Counted from the first letter of the stretch, positions 1 to 9,744 are shown. The stretch: 64,000 bases of DNA from Rhizobium lentis (GCF_014200175.1 NZ_JACHBD010000009.1:1-64000); one strand, 5' to 3'. Notes: generated from the sequence alone by a model not told the origin. Translations and numbers: made by a program.

Positions 1-133
1 TGTAGTCTCCATGGAGAAACTCCCTTTGTTCATCCATGGAAAGCCGATCACAGATCAGGGCAGGAAGGACAACGTGGGAGTGGAACATCGGTTACGTTTC
101 ACTGTCAATCAGCATCCAAAATTCACCCCTTAT

Positions 134-1810
134 CGGCGTCCAATTTTGGCTCTGACGCACATTTGGTGCAATTCTCTCATGACGCGCCGATCAGGCGGGC
201 TTGAAGCAGATCAAGCTTTCCGCGACCGTACATCTGGCGCTTCACCAGTTTAAGCTTGGTGATCTGCCCCTCAGTTTGTCCGTTGGACCACGGTGAGACG
301 ATCGCTGCCCGGACTGCCTGTACGTCTTTCGCAACGCCGTTGCCAAAGGAGGCTATCAGACTTTCGCGAGCGCGGTCGATCCACGGCGCAAGCTCGTTTT
401 CCGCCTTGCGCCGGATCATGCGATGGAAGTCAGCAATGATGTCGCGAGCTTTAACCAGCAAGGGTACACCGCCTTCTATTGCAGCGATGGTGACGGTCTC
501 GGATTTCGTCAGGTTGTCTCTGCTGGTTGTCAAAAGGCGGGCAATCGTTCGGGCAGAGGGGATGCGGGTCAACGATTCAGCATCGGCCTTTTCGGCCCGC
601 TTCCGCCGAGTGACCCATTCACTCACGACCCGACGCGAACCACGAAAGCCCTGTGTTCTCAATCGCCGCCATAGCTCAGTGCCGTTCCGCTTGCTAGCCC
701 ATTGCGCGTCGAGCCATTCGAGATAGGGCTCCAACGAACTTTCTCTTGACCGAAAGACATCGTTGCGGTGCCCTCTGAGCACCTGGCGGACCAAGCCGCG
801 GCTATGACCGGTACGGCGCACAATCTCCTTGATCGTGACACCGTCCTTTGCAAGCGCCTTGATCGCCGCGTTGGTCTGTTCGCGCTGGAGATAGCCTTCG
901 TATTGAAGGCGTTCGGCCGCGGTCAGAAGTTTAGGATTGACGCGCGTTGAACCGAGCGTCTTGCGGATTTGCCGCATCGATTTGCGGACGGAATCCAGGA
1001 ATGCACGGCTGGCATTCTCCATCAGATGCCATCGATCAGCGACTTGCACTGCATCGGGCAACGCCTTTGCCGCCGCCAGCCCGTAAGCGCCGCCGCGGTC
1101 GCGAGCAATGATTTGGATTTGGGGATTGCCGCGTAACCAGGCCTCTGCCGTCGCTGGCTCACGATCGGGCAGCAAACTGATCGGCCGCCGACGTTCCAGG
1201 TCACACACGATCGTGCCATAGCGATGATTGCGCCGCCAGGCCCAGTCGTCGATGCCAATCACCGCGGGCGGGATTGACGGCGGCAATCCTTGCCTGCGGA
1301 TGACGCGGAGCAAGGTGTCGTTGCTTACGGGAAGCATGAGCCGCTGTGCAAAACGCGCCGCCGGGCGTCCTCCAAGCGCGAGGGCCAGATGGTGGACGAG
1401 ATGCTCGAGACGCCCGGTTCGTCGGGCGTAGGGAGGTAGCACATCCCCGAACCGCTCGGCGAATATCTGCCTGCCGCAGAGCACCGCATCACAGGTGAAC
1501 CTCCGCGTGCGGACGAGAAGTCTGACGCGCCTTCCCGACAGGGGGAGGTCCGCGACTTGGCGGCAATAGCGGCTTCGAACCGTTCGCGACATTCGTCCGC
1601 ATGCCGGACATGACGCGGTAGTGCCGGCTCGGGAAAGCAAGATGCAGGTCTCATCGTCAATGTGGGTGATGCGTTCGGCAATGAAGCCAGCCGGTACCAA
1701 ATCAGAGGGGCGAAACTTGGTGCTCATCAGGCTGATTCCTTTGTGGAAACCAGCAAAGCAGCATCGTTACAATTGCATCAAAACTGAGTCAGACCCAAAA
1801 TTGCACGCCG
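134..1810. mobile_element. ISL3-type insertion sequence with imperfect 40-bp terminal inverted repeats
   Basis: The ends at 134-173 and 1771-1810 are inverted repeats matching at about 33 of 40 positions (shared cores CAATTTTGG, TCTGAC and TGCAATT). They enclose a single full-length transposase. I could not find an 8-bp target duplication next to either end. The sequence just left of 134 (CATCCAAAATTCACCCC, then GGCGTCCAATTTTG) resembles the repeated ends of IS21-family elements, so the element may sit in or beside another IS remnant. The right end directly abuts a truncated aldo/keto reductase. The exact outer boundary is uncertain by about 15 bases. Confidence 0.75.
177..1727 (-). CDS. ISL3 family transposase
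   Basis: This 516-residue protein would catalyse transposition of the surrounding IS. The N-terminal 60 residues hold a zinc-ribbon (CPAC, then a downstream Cys) typical of ISL3 transposases, followed by a DDE-type catalytic core (GIDDWAWRRNHRYGT, IIARDRGGAYG, VADRWHLMENAS). The C-terminus has the hallmark WSNGQTEGQITKLK / KRQMYGRG. The length fits the family. The gene fills almost all of the element between the inverted repeats and appears intact. No partner gene lies inside the element. Family assignment is from motifs only; the exact IS name needs a database comparison. Confidence 0.93.
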   Translation of the reverse strand: MSTKFRPSDLVPAGFIAERITHIDDETCILLSRAGTTASCPACGRMSRTVRSRYCRQVADLPLSGRRVRLLVRTRRFTCDAVLCGRQIFAERFGDVLPPYARRTGRLEHLVHHLALALGGRPAARFAQRLMLPVSNDTLLRVIRRQGLPPSIPPAVIGIDDWAWRRNHRYGTIVCDLERRRPISLLPDREPATAEAWLRGNPQIQIIARDRGGAYGLAAAKALPDAVQVADRWHLMENASRAFLDSVRKSMRQIRKTLGSTRVNPKLLTAAERLQYEGYLQREQTNAAIKALAKDGVTIKEIVRRTGHSRGLVRQVLRGHRNDVFRSRESSLEPYLEWLDAQWASKRNGTELWRRLRTQGFRGSRRVVSEWVTRRKRAEKADAESLTRIPSARTIARLLTTSRDNLTKSETVTIAAIEGGVPLLVKARDIIADFHRMIRRKAENELAPWIDRARESLIASFGNGVAKDVQAVRAAIVSPWSNGQTEGQITKLKLVKRQMYGRGKLDLLQARLIGAS

Positions 1811-2723
1811 AAACACACACAACATCATCCGGAGCGCGTTTGAGCGCGGGCTGACCTTCTATGACGCTGCCGAAGCCTACGGACCGCACGAAGTCGAGAG
1901 GATTCCCGGAGAGGGCGTGGAGCCGTTCCGCGACCAGATCGTCATCGCCACAAAGTTCGGTTGGAACATCGATCAGGAGACCGGGGAGCGCAAGCCGGGA
2001 CTGAACAGCCGTCCCGAGCATATCAAGATCGTAGTCGAAGGCATGTTGAAGCGGTTGCGCACCGACCGCATCGATCTGCTCTATCAGCATCGCGTTGACC
2101 CCCAAGTGCCGATTGAGGACGTCGCCGGCGCGGTCAAAGACCTCATGTCGGAAGGTAAGGTTCTGCATTGGGGACTCTCGGAAATGGGATTGCAGACGCT
2201 GCGGCGCGCGAATGCCGCTGTACCCCTTACCGCTGTGCAGAGCGAATATTCCATGCTGTGGCGCGGTCCCGAGAATGGCGCGATTCCGGTTTGCGAAGAA
2301 CTCGGCATCGGCTTTGTGCCGTGGAGCCCGCTTGGCGTCGGTTTCCTGAACGGAGCGATCGATGCCAAGACAACGTTTGCGCCAGGCGACATCCGGAGCA
2401 TTGAGGGCCGCGTCTCCCCCGAAAACATCCCCCACAATCTGGCGCTCGTAGAACTCCTGAAGGTATGGGCCGACCGAAAGCAGGCGAGGCTCGGTCAAAT
2501 TGCTCTGGCGTGGTTGTTGGCGCAGAAGCCATGGATCGTGCCGATCCCTGGCACCACCCAGATGGCCCACATGGTCGAAAACATCGGTGCTCCGGCCATC
2601 CAGTTCTCGCCATCGGAAATTGCAGAGCTGAACGCCTCCGTCGCGGCGGTCAAGATCGCCGGAGCGCGGCTGCCAAATGCGGTCCAAGCCTATTCGGATG
2701 TGGAAGCGCCACGGAGGTCGTAA
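1811..2723 (+). pseudogene. Aldo/keto reductase, 5'-truncated at the IS end
   Basis: The reading frame is open from the IS boundary (about 1818) to the stop at 2723. It encodes most of an NADPH-dependent aldo/keto reductase of the AKR11/YajO-like type. The catalytic Asp and Tyr (FYDAAEAYG), Lys (IATKFGW) and His (YQHRVD) are all present, as is the C-terminal cofactor segment (VPIPGTTQ). About 45 N-terminal residues (first beta strands and start codon) are missing where the IS right end begins. A GTG at 1917 could only start an even shorter protein lacking the catalytic Asp and Tyr. It is probably non-functional unless the IS supplies a start. Confidence 0.85.
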
Positions 2724-3035
2724 GCCATCATTAAAACTGGCGACCATACTTGCGCCCAAAGCGATTGCCGCTTTGGGCCCAAAAGCCGGGAGTTATCGCC
2801 TTGAAAGGATCAGAACCAACGACCCTGTTATTGCAAATTTCCGTTGGAAGATCCGTAGTCGAGCTAATAACTTAGCCTGGTTGGGATGACTGATTTGGGG
2901 CCGGAGCAGACCGGCAGATTTTGGGCCGTGAAAGCACAATTGCAGCCATTCATGCGACGGAAAGATCAAGTTATCAACGGCAGCCGCTTCGCTGCTTCTC
3001 AGCTTTGCGTTCCCGAAGCCCCTCTCGACGATCAT
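2724..3035. other. Intergenic region, nothing recognised
   Basis: About 310 bases between the reductase remnant and the end of the large STAND-type coding region on the opposite strand. A short plus-strand frame from 2886 (66 codons) matches nothing I recognise. No clear terminator or inverted repeat was seen. Confidence 0.4.
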
Positions 3036-4511
3036 TCAGCGAACAATCTCGCCGTCATCGAAGAGAAAAGTGCTCTTTTGGATTAACTTAAGCTCATCGT
3101 AACTTTTTTCTCGACACCAAATTTTGACATCCGCTGTCCACCCCACCTTTAGCCCGAAACGATCCGCGGCGGTAATTATATCGACGGGCCGCATTTCGCT
3201 AACGGAACCGCAGCGCGTGTTGCCGCCCTTTGGATAAAGGTAAGTCCAGTGATCGTTCCAAGTCGTCCAGCGTCCAATTGTTTGACCATTCATCTCGGTG
3301 AGAATTCCACCGCCTCTGCAGTGATAAGAAATAACCTCATTGAATGCGTAGCTCGCTGGTAGGCTCAAACCGAGGTGAAATAGATCGCCCATCCAATAGC
3401 CGAAAGGGAATGGGAAAATGTCGACGCAAAAAGGCAATCGTGTGCCCCGCGAGGTCGGCGGAGCGTAGTCATCGACTCCGAGTTGGCGTGGCTGACCTGC
3501 AAAAAGCGATCCAGTTGGAAGATCCCAAGCTGTTGTGCGGAGATCTGCAATGTCCGTATCAGGGACGGGTACAAAGTCTTCGCTCAGGAGCGCGCATGAC
3601 AGCGTCAGAGAGGAAAACTCCGAAATTTTCAATGAAAGCGGCGTCCTCAAGTGGACTGGAACTAAGCCATCAGATTTCGTCGCTGCCTTCAGAATCTCTT
3701 TCATGATGGACTTGAGCGGTGCATTGTCTGGAGCGCACTCATCCGGGAGTTCTCCGAGCCAGTGGGGCCGATCAACTGGTCCGATGTCGACTAGACCGCG
3801 ATTGAGCGGCAAGCACTTGGTCGCGGCCTCGCAGGCCTCTTCCAAAGGCATGCGCCAAATATCGACCGCGCAATGAAGTGTTCGCAGATAGGCCGACCGA
3901 TAGATGTCGCCTTGACGCTGATCTAGCTGGGCTGACACGCCAGATTGCTCCAACGCCGCCTCCAGGAAATGGTACGGAAATCCGGAAAGAGGTGCGTCCG
4001 TCGAGGTTTTCGTGTGCTCCCATTCAAAGGCCCATTGTTTCAAGAAGGGTAGACCGGACAACCGTTCTAGCCGGAGAAGTTCTGCCGCGAGCGACGGAGG
4101 TATTTGATCTCGTTGATGACGCAAGAAATATTCGCCAGGTTCGAACGAAGGAGGCGCTCGACCCGAATGACGTGAGGCCCAACTGCCGCTAGGAGCGGCC
4201 GGCCCATAGATCTCCTTGAGCATGTAATCGGCGAGTATCGACGGGCATGGTAGATTTTTCGAAAGGACGTCAACGCCCGGAAGGTAGTTGGTGCTCGCGG
4301 CGAGCAAAACAGCAAGCCCCGAGCAGACCTCGTTTTCGGTTTGACGCTCCGAAAGCCAGGTCAGGTACATCTGAAGCGCAACCGCTCCGAAGGATGGGTC
4401 AGCGAACAGATTTGCGTATTCACGCGCGGCTTGCAGCCTCGCAAGGCGAACGGGCCAATTCAGACGTTCGAGAAGAAAACGTGCCGAGTCCATCACCGAT
4501 ACCACGGGCAC
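3036..4511 (-). CDS. C-terminal part of large STAND/Avs-like protein, or separate helical-repeat protein
   Basis: 491 residues from a GTG start. No catalytic motif is recognised. The N-terminal half is alpha-helical, HEAT/TPR-like (LLERLNWPVRLARLQAAREYANL, with ESEV-like spacing after it). The C-terminus is beta-rich and aromatic, ending in VKIWCREKSYDELKL. It overlaps the upstream frame (4493-5380) by 19 bases and lies in exactly the same reading frame as the 5274-8831 nuclease-NTPase frame. I therefore infer it is the last third of one roughly 1,930-residue protein interrupted by two compensating shifts. If instead it is a real separate gene, it would be the third gene of an operon, translationally coupled through the overlap. 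Confidence 0.55.
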   Translation of the reverse strand: MPVVSVMDSARFLLERLNWPVRLARLQAAREYANLFADPSFGAVALQMYLTWLSERQTENEVCSGLAVLLAASTNYLPGVDVLSKNLPCPSILADYMLKEIYGPAAPSGSWASRHSGRAPPSFEPGEYFLRHQRDQIPPSLAAELLRLERLSGLPFLKQWAFEWEHTKTSTDAPLSGFPYHFLEAALEQSGVSAQLDQRQGDIYRSAYLRTLHCAVDIWRMPLEEACEAATKCLPLNRGLVDIGPVDRPHWLGELPDECAPDNAPLKSIMKEILKAATKSDGLVPVHLRTPLSLKISEFSSLTLSCALLSEDFVPVPDTDIADLRTTAWDLPTGSLFAGQPRQLGVDDYAPPTSRGTRLPFCVDIFPFPFGYWMGDLFHLGLSLPASYAFNEVISYHCRGGGILTEMNGQTIGRWTTWNDHWTYLYPKGGNTRCGSVSEMRPVDIITAADRFGLKVGWTADVKIWCREKSYDELKLIQKSTFLFDDGEIVR

Positions 4512-5380
4512 GGCGGGAGCGGCTGGTCTGAAACCTCGGCGACCAGGATTTCAACGAAGTTTTTCGTTAGATCGAAAGCGAGTTCCTTCTGTTCGACGAG
4601 AAGCAGAAAGCGCACCAGGTAGCGATAATCAATAGCAAATGAGAAGCCTGCGCGTTCCCAGTAGGGAGCTTGATCGGAAGTGTCGTGAATGTACTCCTTC
4701 CATTTTTCAGGGAAGTGTTTTGCGGCTGCATCAAGTCGACGATTGATCTCTGTCTCAGAGGTCCAATTCGATTGCCAACCGTGCCGGGCAACATGGGCGC
4801 GCACCAGCCAACGATACGACTCCTCACGGTCCTCCACGCCGAGACTGGCATCAAAAGCATCGTTGAGTAGCTCCTCAGCGATGCTGCTGGATTGGCTTGT
4901 ACGTGTGGCGTCTAGATACCCGCGAATTGCATTGAGAGCTTGCATTGCGCGACCCTTGACCTTCCAGTGATGCAGCCAACGCTTCGCCGCCGCTCGTTGT
5001 TCTTCGTAGCCAATTCGGTGGTCTGACAAATCCGCAATCAACTTGTCGAACTCAGCTACTTTGTATTTCGTCGCATCCGGAGCGTCGATTCTCTGCAAGT
5101 CGGAGCTGCTGTCCTTCGGATGATACGTATGATCGGTGGGTATTCCACCGAGCAACCGAATTTGCTGGTTCGTGGCGGCCTGAGCTGCGGGATCGGTGCG
5201 CTTCGCAAGCGTCGCCAGATCACTGAACTCGACCAATGCTCGTGCGAGTGCACGTGAATCGGGTGCTGCGAAGTCAATTAGCTCGATGTGTTTCTGAAGG
5301 GCGACTTCCGCAAGATGATGGTCGTCGTTCGCAATGTGGTGTGAATAAAATCGAATGAGACGTTCGGCTAATACGAGCAA
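4493..5380 (-). CDS. Middle helical-repeat segment of the STAND/Avs-like protein, in a shifted frame
   Basis: 295 residues, largely helical with TPR-like character (LVLAERLIRFY, AKRWLHHWKVKGRAMQALN). It overlaps the nuclease-NTPase frame by 107 bases. Joining the frames near 5375 gives a natural helical continuation (ALIEKV then LVLAERLIRFY), whereas the original frame degenerates into unrelated residues before its stop at 5274. This indicates a +1 shift at about 5370-5378. The 3' end shifts back near 4500. It is best read as part of the sensor/repeat region of the large protein. It is unlikely to be translated alone, as no ribosome site is apparent. Confidence 0.55.
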   Translation of the reverse strand: MLVLAERLIRFYSHHIANDDHHLAEVALQKHIELIDFAAPDSRALARALVEFSDLATLAKRTDPAAQAATNQQIRLLGGIPTDHTYHPKDSSSDLQRIDAPDATKYKVAEFDKLIADLSDHRIGYEEQRAAAKRWLHHWKVKGRAMQALNAIRGYLDATRTSQSSSIAEELLNDAFDASLGVEDREESYRWLVRAHVARHGWQSNWTSETEINRRLDAAAKHFPEKWKEYIHDTSDQAPYWERAGFSFAIDYRYLVRFLLLVEQKELAFDLTKNFVEILVAEVSDQPLPPCPWYR

Positions 5381-8300
5381 CCTTCTCGATTAGGGCGACT
5401 CTCGCGTGGTTGGTGCCTTTCCCATCAGTGAACTCAGTAATCATCTCAATGATTGGGACAATCTTATCTAGCAGCGGTATGACATTCGCGCCGCCGAGGT
5501 GGACGTCCTCGATGCTATCCAAGACGTCGTAAATCCATGGATCCTTTCTCCATCCATAACCGATAAGACTGTTGGCGGCTCGTGCCAAAAGTGACGTTGC
5601 CGGCAACTCATACAGAAGTGCATACCTTGCAAGCTCGATCCACCGATCTGCCCGTTGGTTGGATTCAGTGACCGACCGAGCTTCCACCGCAACAGCGGAG
5701 TCCAACGCAAGCTGCGCCATCGAGGTTTCAAGCAGGGCAAGACCGCTCTCGATCTGAGCGGCCATCCACGAATCTTCGTTCCAATGTTTCGAGGAGCGAG
5801 CCGTGCGTATTTCATCCGAGGACACTCTCAGGGTACGACCCGCTGGGGTTTTTATCGCATGCAATCCAACGGCGATGTCACTGAGTGCATGGACAAAGGA
5901 AGAGTACTGCGTGCCTTCCGGATTGGTAATACGATCGTTGCGAACTGGCTCAATGTCGCGTGCTGCGTAATAGGGCGCAGCGAAGGATAATTGCGCGCGG
6001 CCCGCAGCAATGTCCTTCGCGAGATTTGTTAAATTCTCAAATGCCTCCCCCGCCCATCCATCGGGGGCCGTACCGGCGACCTCGTGGCCATGAAGGCAGT
6101 TCGCGAGAGCAGTGAAGAACACGGAAACGAAATAATTCTCGGCGTCTGGGTTACGTCCGTACTCGTGCTCTTTGCGGATAGAGGCGGATGGATCGGGAAG
6201 GCTTACATGGCGCTGTTTATCTGTCGATTTATGGAAATGGCGCCAGCACGATAGAAGTGGGCTGACCTGGGAGCGCGGAGCGTACGCCTTGGAGACATCT
6301 TGTCCCGTTGTCGATGCGACAATCACGAGAGCATCTTCAATTTGCAGACGCCAGGAAATGTCCTTCTCCCCGTTGAGTGCCTTCGCCGCACGAATGAGAA
6401 GGTCGCTCCTTTTCTCTCTGCGAAGGAAAGCCACAAAGGTCCTGAAGGAGCTATTTCGGCTTCCATCTACCCGAAATCCCTTTAGAAACCTGATCGCGCG
6501 GGTTACGTCGGTCTGCGGATAGATCGCTGCAACCTCAAGGAAGTGGCGGACCAAGAGCTCGAAGTCACTGTCAGGGCGATGGCGTAGCTCGATCCAAAGA
6601 TTTACACGGCGCCGCAGTTCCTCAAAAGCATCCTCGATGATGTCGGATGAGCGATCAGGCGTTGTCTTAACTAAAGTGACGATCTCGTCAGATCCCAATG
6701 AGCCAAGTTGGTCTGCCGAAAAGACGACACTTTCAATGTTTGAGGCGGTGCGTATGGCGACCTCGCAGAACTGTCCAAAATTTTGAACCTGAAACTCTGG
6801 CCCGTTCTCGACCCGCGTTTTGAGAGTGCGAAGTTCGGTCGTGCGAACGAAGTCGTCGCGCGAGAAGGCCAGTTCCTCGGCGCGCGAGAGAATTTCTACA
6901 ATTTGCTCGGACGGCCATCCTTCAACGAGTGAATTTATAGCCCACTGGCGCGTCGTAGCATTGAGCAGGTCCTGTTCGTTCCCATTCAGTGCCTGGATGA
7001 TCCAGAGCCATCCCCATCTCTGAAACTTGGGTGCATCGCTCTTAAGCCACGTTTCGATTCTCGGCAGGAGAGCTTTAAACGACGCGGAATGGTCACTTCG
7101 CTCGCTAGCAAAGGCTAGCAAGCTTCCATGGAACGGGGCGACGCCAGAACGCTGAAATTCAAGGAGATGGTCAATCTCCTCAATGGGACCAAAGCATCTT
7201 CGCAACCCGTCTTCGGTCCATCTGAAGCCGGAACCGGCAATTGCGTGAATGGTCTGCTTGGCGGAAGGGGACAATTCGCGCCACAATCCCGCGTAGTACT
7301 TTCTGATATCGCCCTCAGGACAACTTGGAAGCCGTCCGATCTCTTCCGCATCGAATGCGAGACCTCCTCGAACCATCGCTTCGAACGAATATATCAAATG
7401 CAGCGGGTGGCCCATCGAGATGTCGTAGAATGCGTCTCCAATCGAGCCGAGCTCGTGTTGCTCGGTGCGGTTTGAATGTACGTCGCTCAGCAGAACACGC
7501 CCGGCTTTATGCTGCATGATGATCCAACGATGAACAGCATCGCGGTCCATCGACGGAACTTCGATCCACGACTCGTCGACAGAATGTTGCACCAGCCGAA
7601 AAGGAAGGTGGGAGTCAGCAACCTTCTGCGTACCGACCAGCACCGTGACGTTGGGCGGGCAAGGAAGCAGTGCGTTAAATAGCTGATTCATTTGACCGAG
7701 ATCGGCATATTCCCTGGCTACGTGATCGAGCCCGTCGATAACGACGACAAACGGCTTCGCTTGCATCGCGAAATGTGCGCCACAGGCCTCCACCCATTTT
7801 CTCAGTTCGGTTGGAGCCTCCTCGAGACCCTTCACAGCCTCGCCATAGCGAACGACCATCTGGTCCATCAGCGAGGACGCGATGTCCGCGAAGTAGTTTC
7901 GATCACCACTATCGGCTAGCGATAAGAAGTAATGGTGACGTATTGCGGGGATGTCGTGCGCACGCAATTGATCCACGGCGTAGCTGAGATATGTGCTCTT
8001 TCCGCGGCCGGGTGAACCCCAGAGCACCCAGATGCCGGGCCGATCGGCCACACGCCTCATAAGGTCCTCATGGAACTGCAGACTGGGCGGCTCATATCCG
8101 GGCGGGATGCGAAAATCCTGCGAAAGAGGCTGGGGTCTGTTTCGGGAGATGATCTGCGTGAGATGTTTGTGCGTGATTCTTCCGTCGGGCTGCGGTTCGT
8201 TTCGTAGCGATGCCCATCGCCTTGCCTGATGAAGGAGAAGCAGCCAACCCTCGCTATTCGTAGATGACGGTACCAGTCGGCCACGGAGGGTGGCCTCCAA

Positions 8301-8831
8301 CCGATCAATCATTTTCTCCGAATGCTTGAACTCAAAGTTGCTGAAAAAGCTTGAGGTCTGATCAACCCCGCCAAGCTGCCCCTCGATCTTCGTTCTCACC
8401 GAGGCGTCCAAGGCATCGAGATCGATAACCGTGTTGCGGAGCGATTTCTCGAAGTCGACGTCCGGCCGCCGGTTTGTTCTAAGGCAAGCGGATTTCACTT
8501 TGCCCTTAAGGGTTAGCGCCTGCAGGGACGCTGCCCACTTTTGAAGACGAGACGTACCCCTGGGCTTCTTTTCAAGAAGCCATTCCCAATTGAGCGGGTA
8601 GATATCGGGTCGCGGCGTGAATTTGACCTGGGCTAGTTCGAAAGTTCCGTCCGGCAACGCGGCCACTACGTCCTCCAGCGCGCCGAACTCGCTGTCTTCC
8701 GATTCCAGTTGCACCCATTCGTATCTATCCGGATCGCGATAGTACTCAATCAGGATCTCAATCCCGATTAGGTCCTGATAATCGTATCCAGTGCGCGTTA
8801 TCGCTGCGTTTTTTATTGATAGCTCAGACAA
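5274..8831 (-). CDS. Cap4/DUF4297-like nuclease plus STAND NTPase, Avs-like defence protein
   Basis: 1,185 residues in this frame. Residues 10-75 look like a PD-(D/E)xK nuclease of the Cap4/DUF4297 type: GYDYQ near 15-19, then acidic residues around 43-54 (ESEDSEFGALED) and a QVK at 68-70. A P-loop follows at 272-280 (GSPGRGKST) with Walker B VVVIDGLDH at 362-370. A long helical region follows, as in STAND NTPases. Architecture nuclease-STAND-repeats matches antiviral Avs proteins, in which repeats sense a phage protein and the NTPase oligomerises the nuclease; that role is inferred. The only in-frame start is TTG at 8831, which is unusual. The last 35 residues are probably frameshifted. Confidence 0.75.
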   Translation of the reverse strand: MSELSIKNAAITRTGYDYQDLIGIEILIEYYRDPDRYEWVQLESEDSEFGALEDVVAALPDGTFELAQVKFTPRPDIYPLNWEWLLEKKPRGTSRLQKWAASLQALTLKGKVKSACLRTNRRPDVDFEKSLRNTVIDLDALDASVRTKIEGQLGGVDQTSSFFSNFEFKHSEKMIDRLEATLRGRLVPSSTNSEGWLLLLHQARRWASLRNEPQPDGRITHKHLTQIISRNRPQPLSQDFRIPPGYEPPSLQFHEDLMRRVADRPGIWVLWGSPGRGKSTYLSYAVDQLRAHDIPAIRHHYFLSLADSGDRNYFADIASSLMDQMVVRYGEAVKGLEEAPTELRKWVEACGAHFAMQAKPFVVVIDGLDHVAREYADLGQMNQLFNALLPCPPNVTVLVGTQKVADSHLPFRLVQHSVDESWIEVPSMDRDAVHRWIIMQHKAGRVLLSDVHSNRTEQHELGSIGDAFYDISMGHPLHLIYSFEAMVRGGLAFDAEEIGRLPSCPEGDIRKYYAGLWRELSPSAKQTIHAIAGSGFRWTEDGLRRCFGPIEEIDHLLEFQRSGVAPFHGSLLAFASERSDHSASFKALLPRIETWLKSDAPKFQRWGWLWIIQALNGNEQDLLNATTRQWAINSLVEGWPSEQIVEILSRAEELAFSRDDFVRTTELRTLKTRVENGPEFQVQNFGQFCEVAIRTASNIESVVFSADQLGSLGSDEIVTLVKTTPDRSSDIIEDAFEELRRRVNLWIELRHRPDSDFELLVRHFLEVAAIYPQTDVTRAIRFLKGFRVDGSRNSSFRTFVAFLRREKRSDLLIRAAKALNGEKDISWRLQIEDALVIVASTTGQDVSKAYAPRSQVSPLLSCWRHFHKSTDKQRHVSLPDPSASIRKEHEYGRNPDAENYFVSVFFTALANCLHGHEVAGTAPDGWAGEAFENLTNLAKDIAAGRAQLSFAAPYYAARDIEPVRNDRITNPEGTQYSSFVHALSDIAVGLHAIKTPAGRTLRVSSDEIRTARSSKHWNEDSWMAAQIESGLALLETSMAQLALDSAVAVEARSVTESNQRADRWIELARYALLYELPATSLLARAANSLIGYGWRKDPWIYDVLDSIEDVHLGGANVIPLLDKIVPIIEMITEFTDGKGTNHARVALIEKVARISRTSHSILFTPHCERRPSSCGSRPSETHRAN

Positions 8832-9177
8832 GAATCATGATCATTGATGAGATTGCCGACACACAACCATTGTCTATTGACGATTGCATATCAACGACAG
8901 TTTTAAGGCAGTTTGACACAGCCACAAGCTTCTCCCCATCGGCTTTGCGCTCCTAGCGGAGGTGATTTCAAAAGGAGTCTGGGCATCTGATGCCGCCGCT
9001 CTAATAACCAACCTGACATTGAACAACCCCGGCACGCTCTTCGACGAGGTTCTGAATAAAGTCGATGAATGGGCGTCGGACACGTATTTTTCACCGACCG
9101 ATCCCGGTCTCGGTGGAAGTGAGCGCCTCTGTGTCACTACACCCTAAAAAGACCCGCGGTCGGCCGACTAACCCGCC
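8832..9177. other. Intergenic region with one doubtful 61-codon frame
   Basis: This is the gap between the divergent STAND gene and the DAC-like gene and should contain both promoters. A plus-strand GTG frame at 8962-9147 (61 codons, GGAGG directly before the GTG) lies in the same frame as the gene at 9178 but is separated from it by stops at 9145 and 9169. It could be a broken N-terminal extension of that gene, or chance. No other feature is visible. Confidence 0.35.
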
Positions 9178-9744
9178 TTGACAAGAATCGAACCGGAGCT
9201 GCAACCATTCCGCACAATCGAATGTGGAGGCAGCTTCCCTAGCTTTCTCCACTTTGATACACCTGCAGCAAAAGCAGCGAGGCTCACAGTGCAGATCGAA
9301 CGCGTTCAGGAGCTACTACTCACTGTCAGAAACCAGGCGACAGCCCGGTTTTCCGGCCTAGGGATAATCATAAGCGACATTCCTTGCCACCTGCCGATTA
9401 CTCCTCTTCGCCCAAAAATCCAACTAGAACCATCCCTGCCGACCGTCGACGCGCTTTTGAAAGTCTCCGACCAAACGACTGAGTATCACGATGGATTTCA
9501 CGTCCTTTCATCCAGTCTGCAGCTTCAGCTAATTTCTCAATATTTTTCTCCGCCGATCGCCGCGGTGTCTTTCCCTCCAAATGACCGCGTTGTTGGCGGA
9601 CGCTATGCGGCTGCTATGTTCGGCTCGACCTTAACGGGCGTCATTGCAACTGGGGTGGTTAGCAAATCTTACGGAATCGCACTGTTCGTCGATGGTACAG
9701 AGGTATTCGTCGCGGCGCCAAATATTGTTGGGTCTCCCGAATGA
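9178..9744 (+). CDS. DisA_N/DAC-like nucleotide-binding domain protein, probably degenerate
   Basis: 188 residues from a TTG start that follows a stop by 9 bases, so the true N-terminus is uncertain. Residues 103-180 follow the diadenylate cyclase fold pattern. DGF (105-107) stands where DisA has DGA, GGRYAAA (140-146) where it has GxRHRAA, and VVSKSYGIALFVDG (160-173) where it has the VSEExG strand. The Ala and His of the cyclase motifs are replaced, so I infer a nucleotide-binding sensor related to the DAC-like 'DACN' domains rather than an active cyclase. The stop overlaps the next start (ATGA), indicating translational coupling to the barrel-phosphorylase gene. Residues 1-100 are unrecognised. 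Confidence 0.6.
   Translation: MTRIEPELQPFRTIECGGSFPSFLHFDTPAAKAARLTVQIERVQELLLTVRNQATARFSGLGIIISDIPCHLPITPLRPKIQLEPSLPTVDALLKVSDQTTEYHDGFHVLSSSLQLQLISQYFSPPIAAVSFPPNDRVVGGRYAAAMFGSTLTGVIATGVVSKSYGIALFVDGTEVFVAAPNIVGSPE

Noticed and set aside
1767..2759. 330-codon minus-strand frame over the aldo/keto reductase
   Set aside because: The opposite strand carries clear reductase motifs; this frame spans the IS boundary and resembles no protein.
9178..9744. Calling the DAC-like protein an active diadenylate cyclase
   Set aside because: The DGA and RHR motifs needed for catalysis in DisA-type enzymes are altered to DGF and RYA, so only a nucleotide-binding role is supportable.
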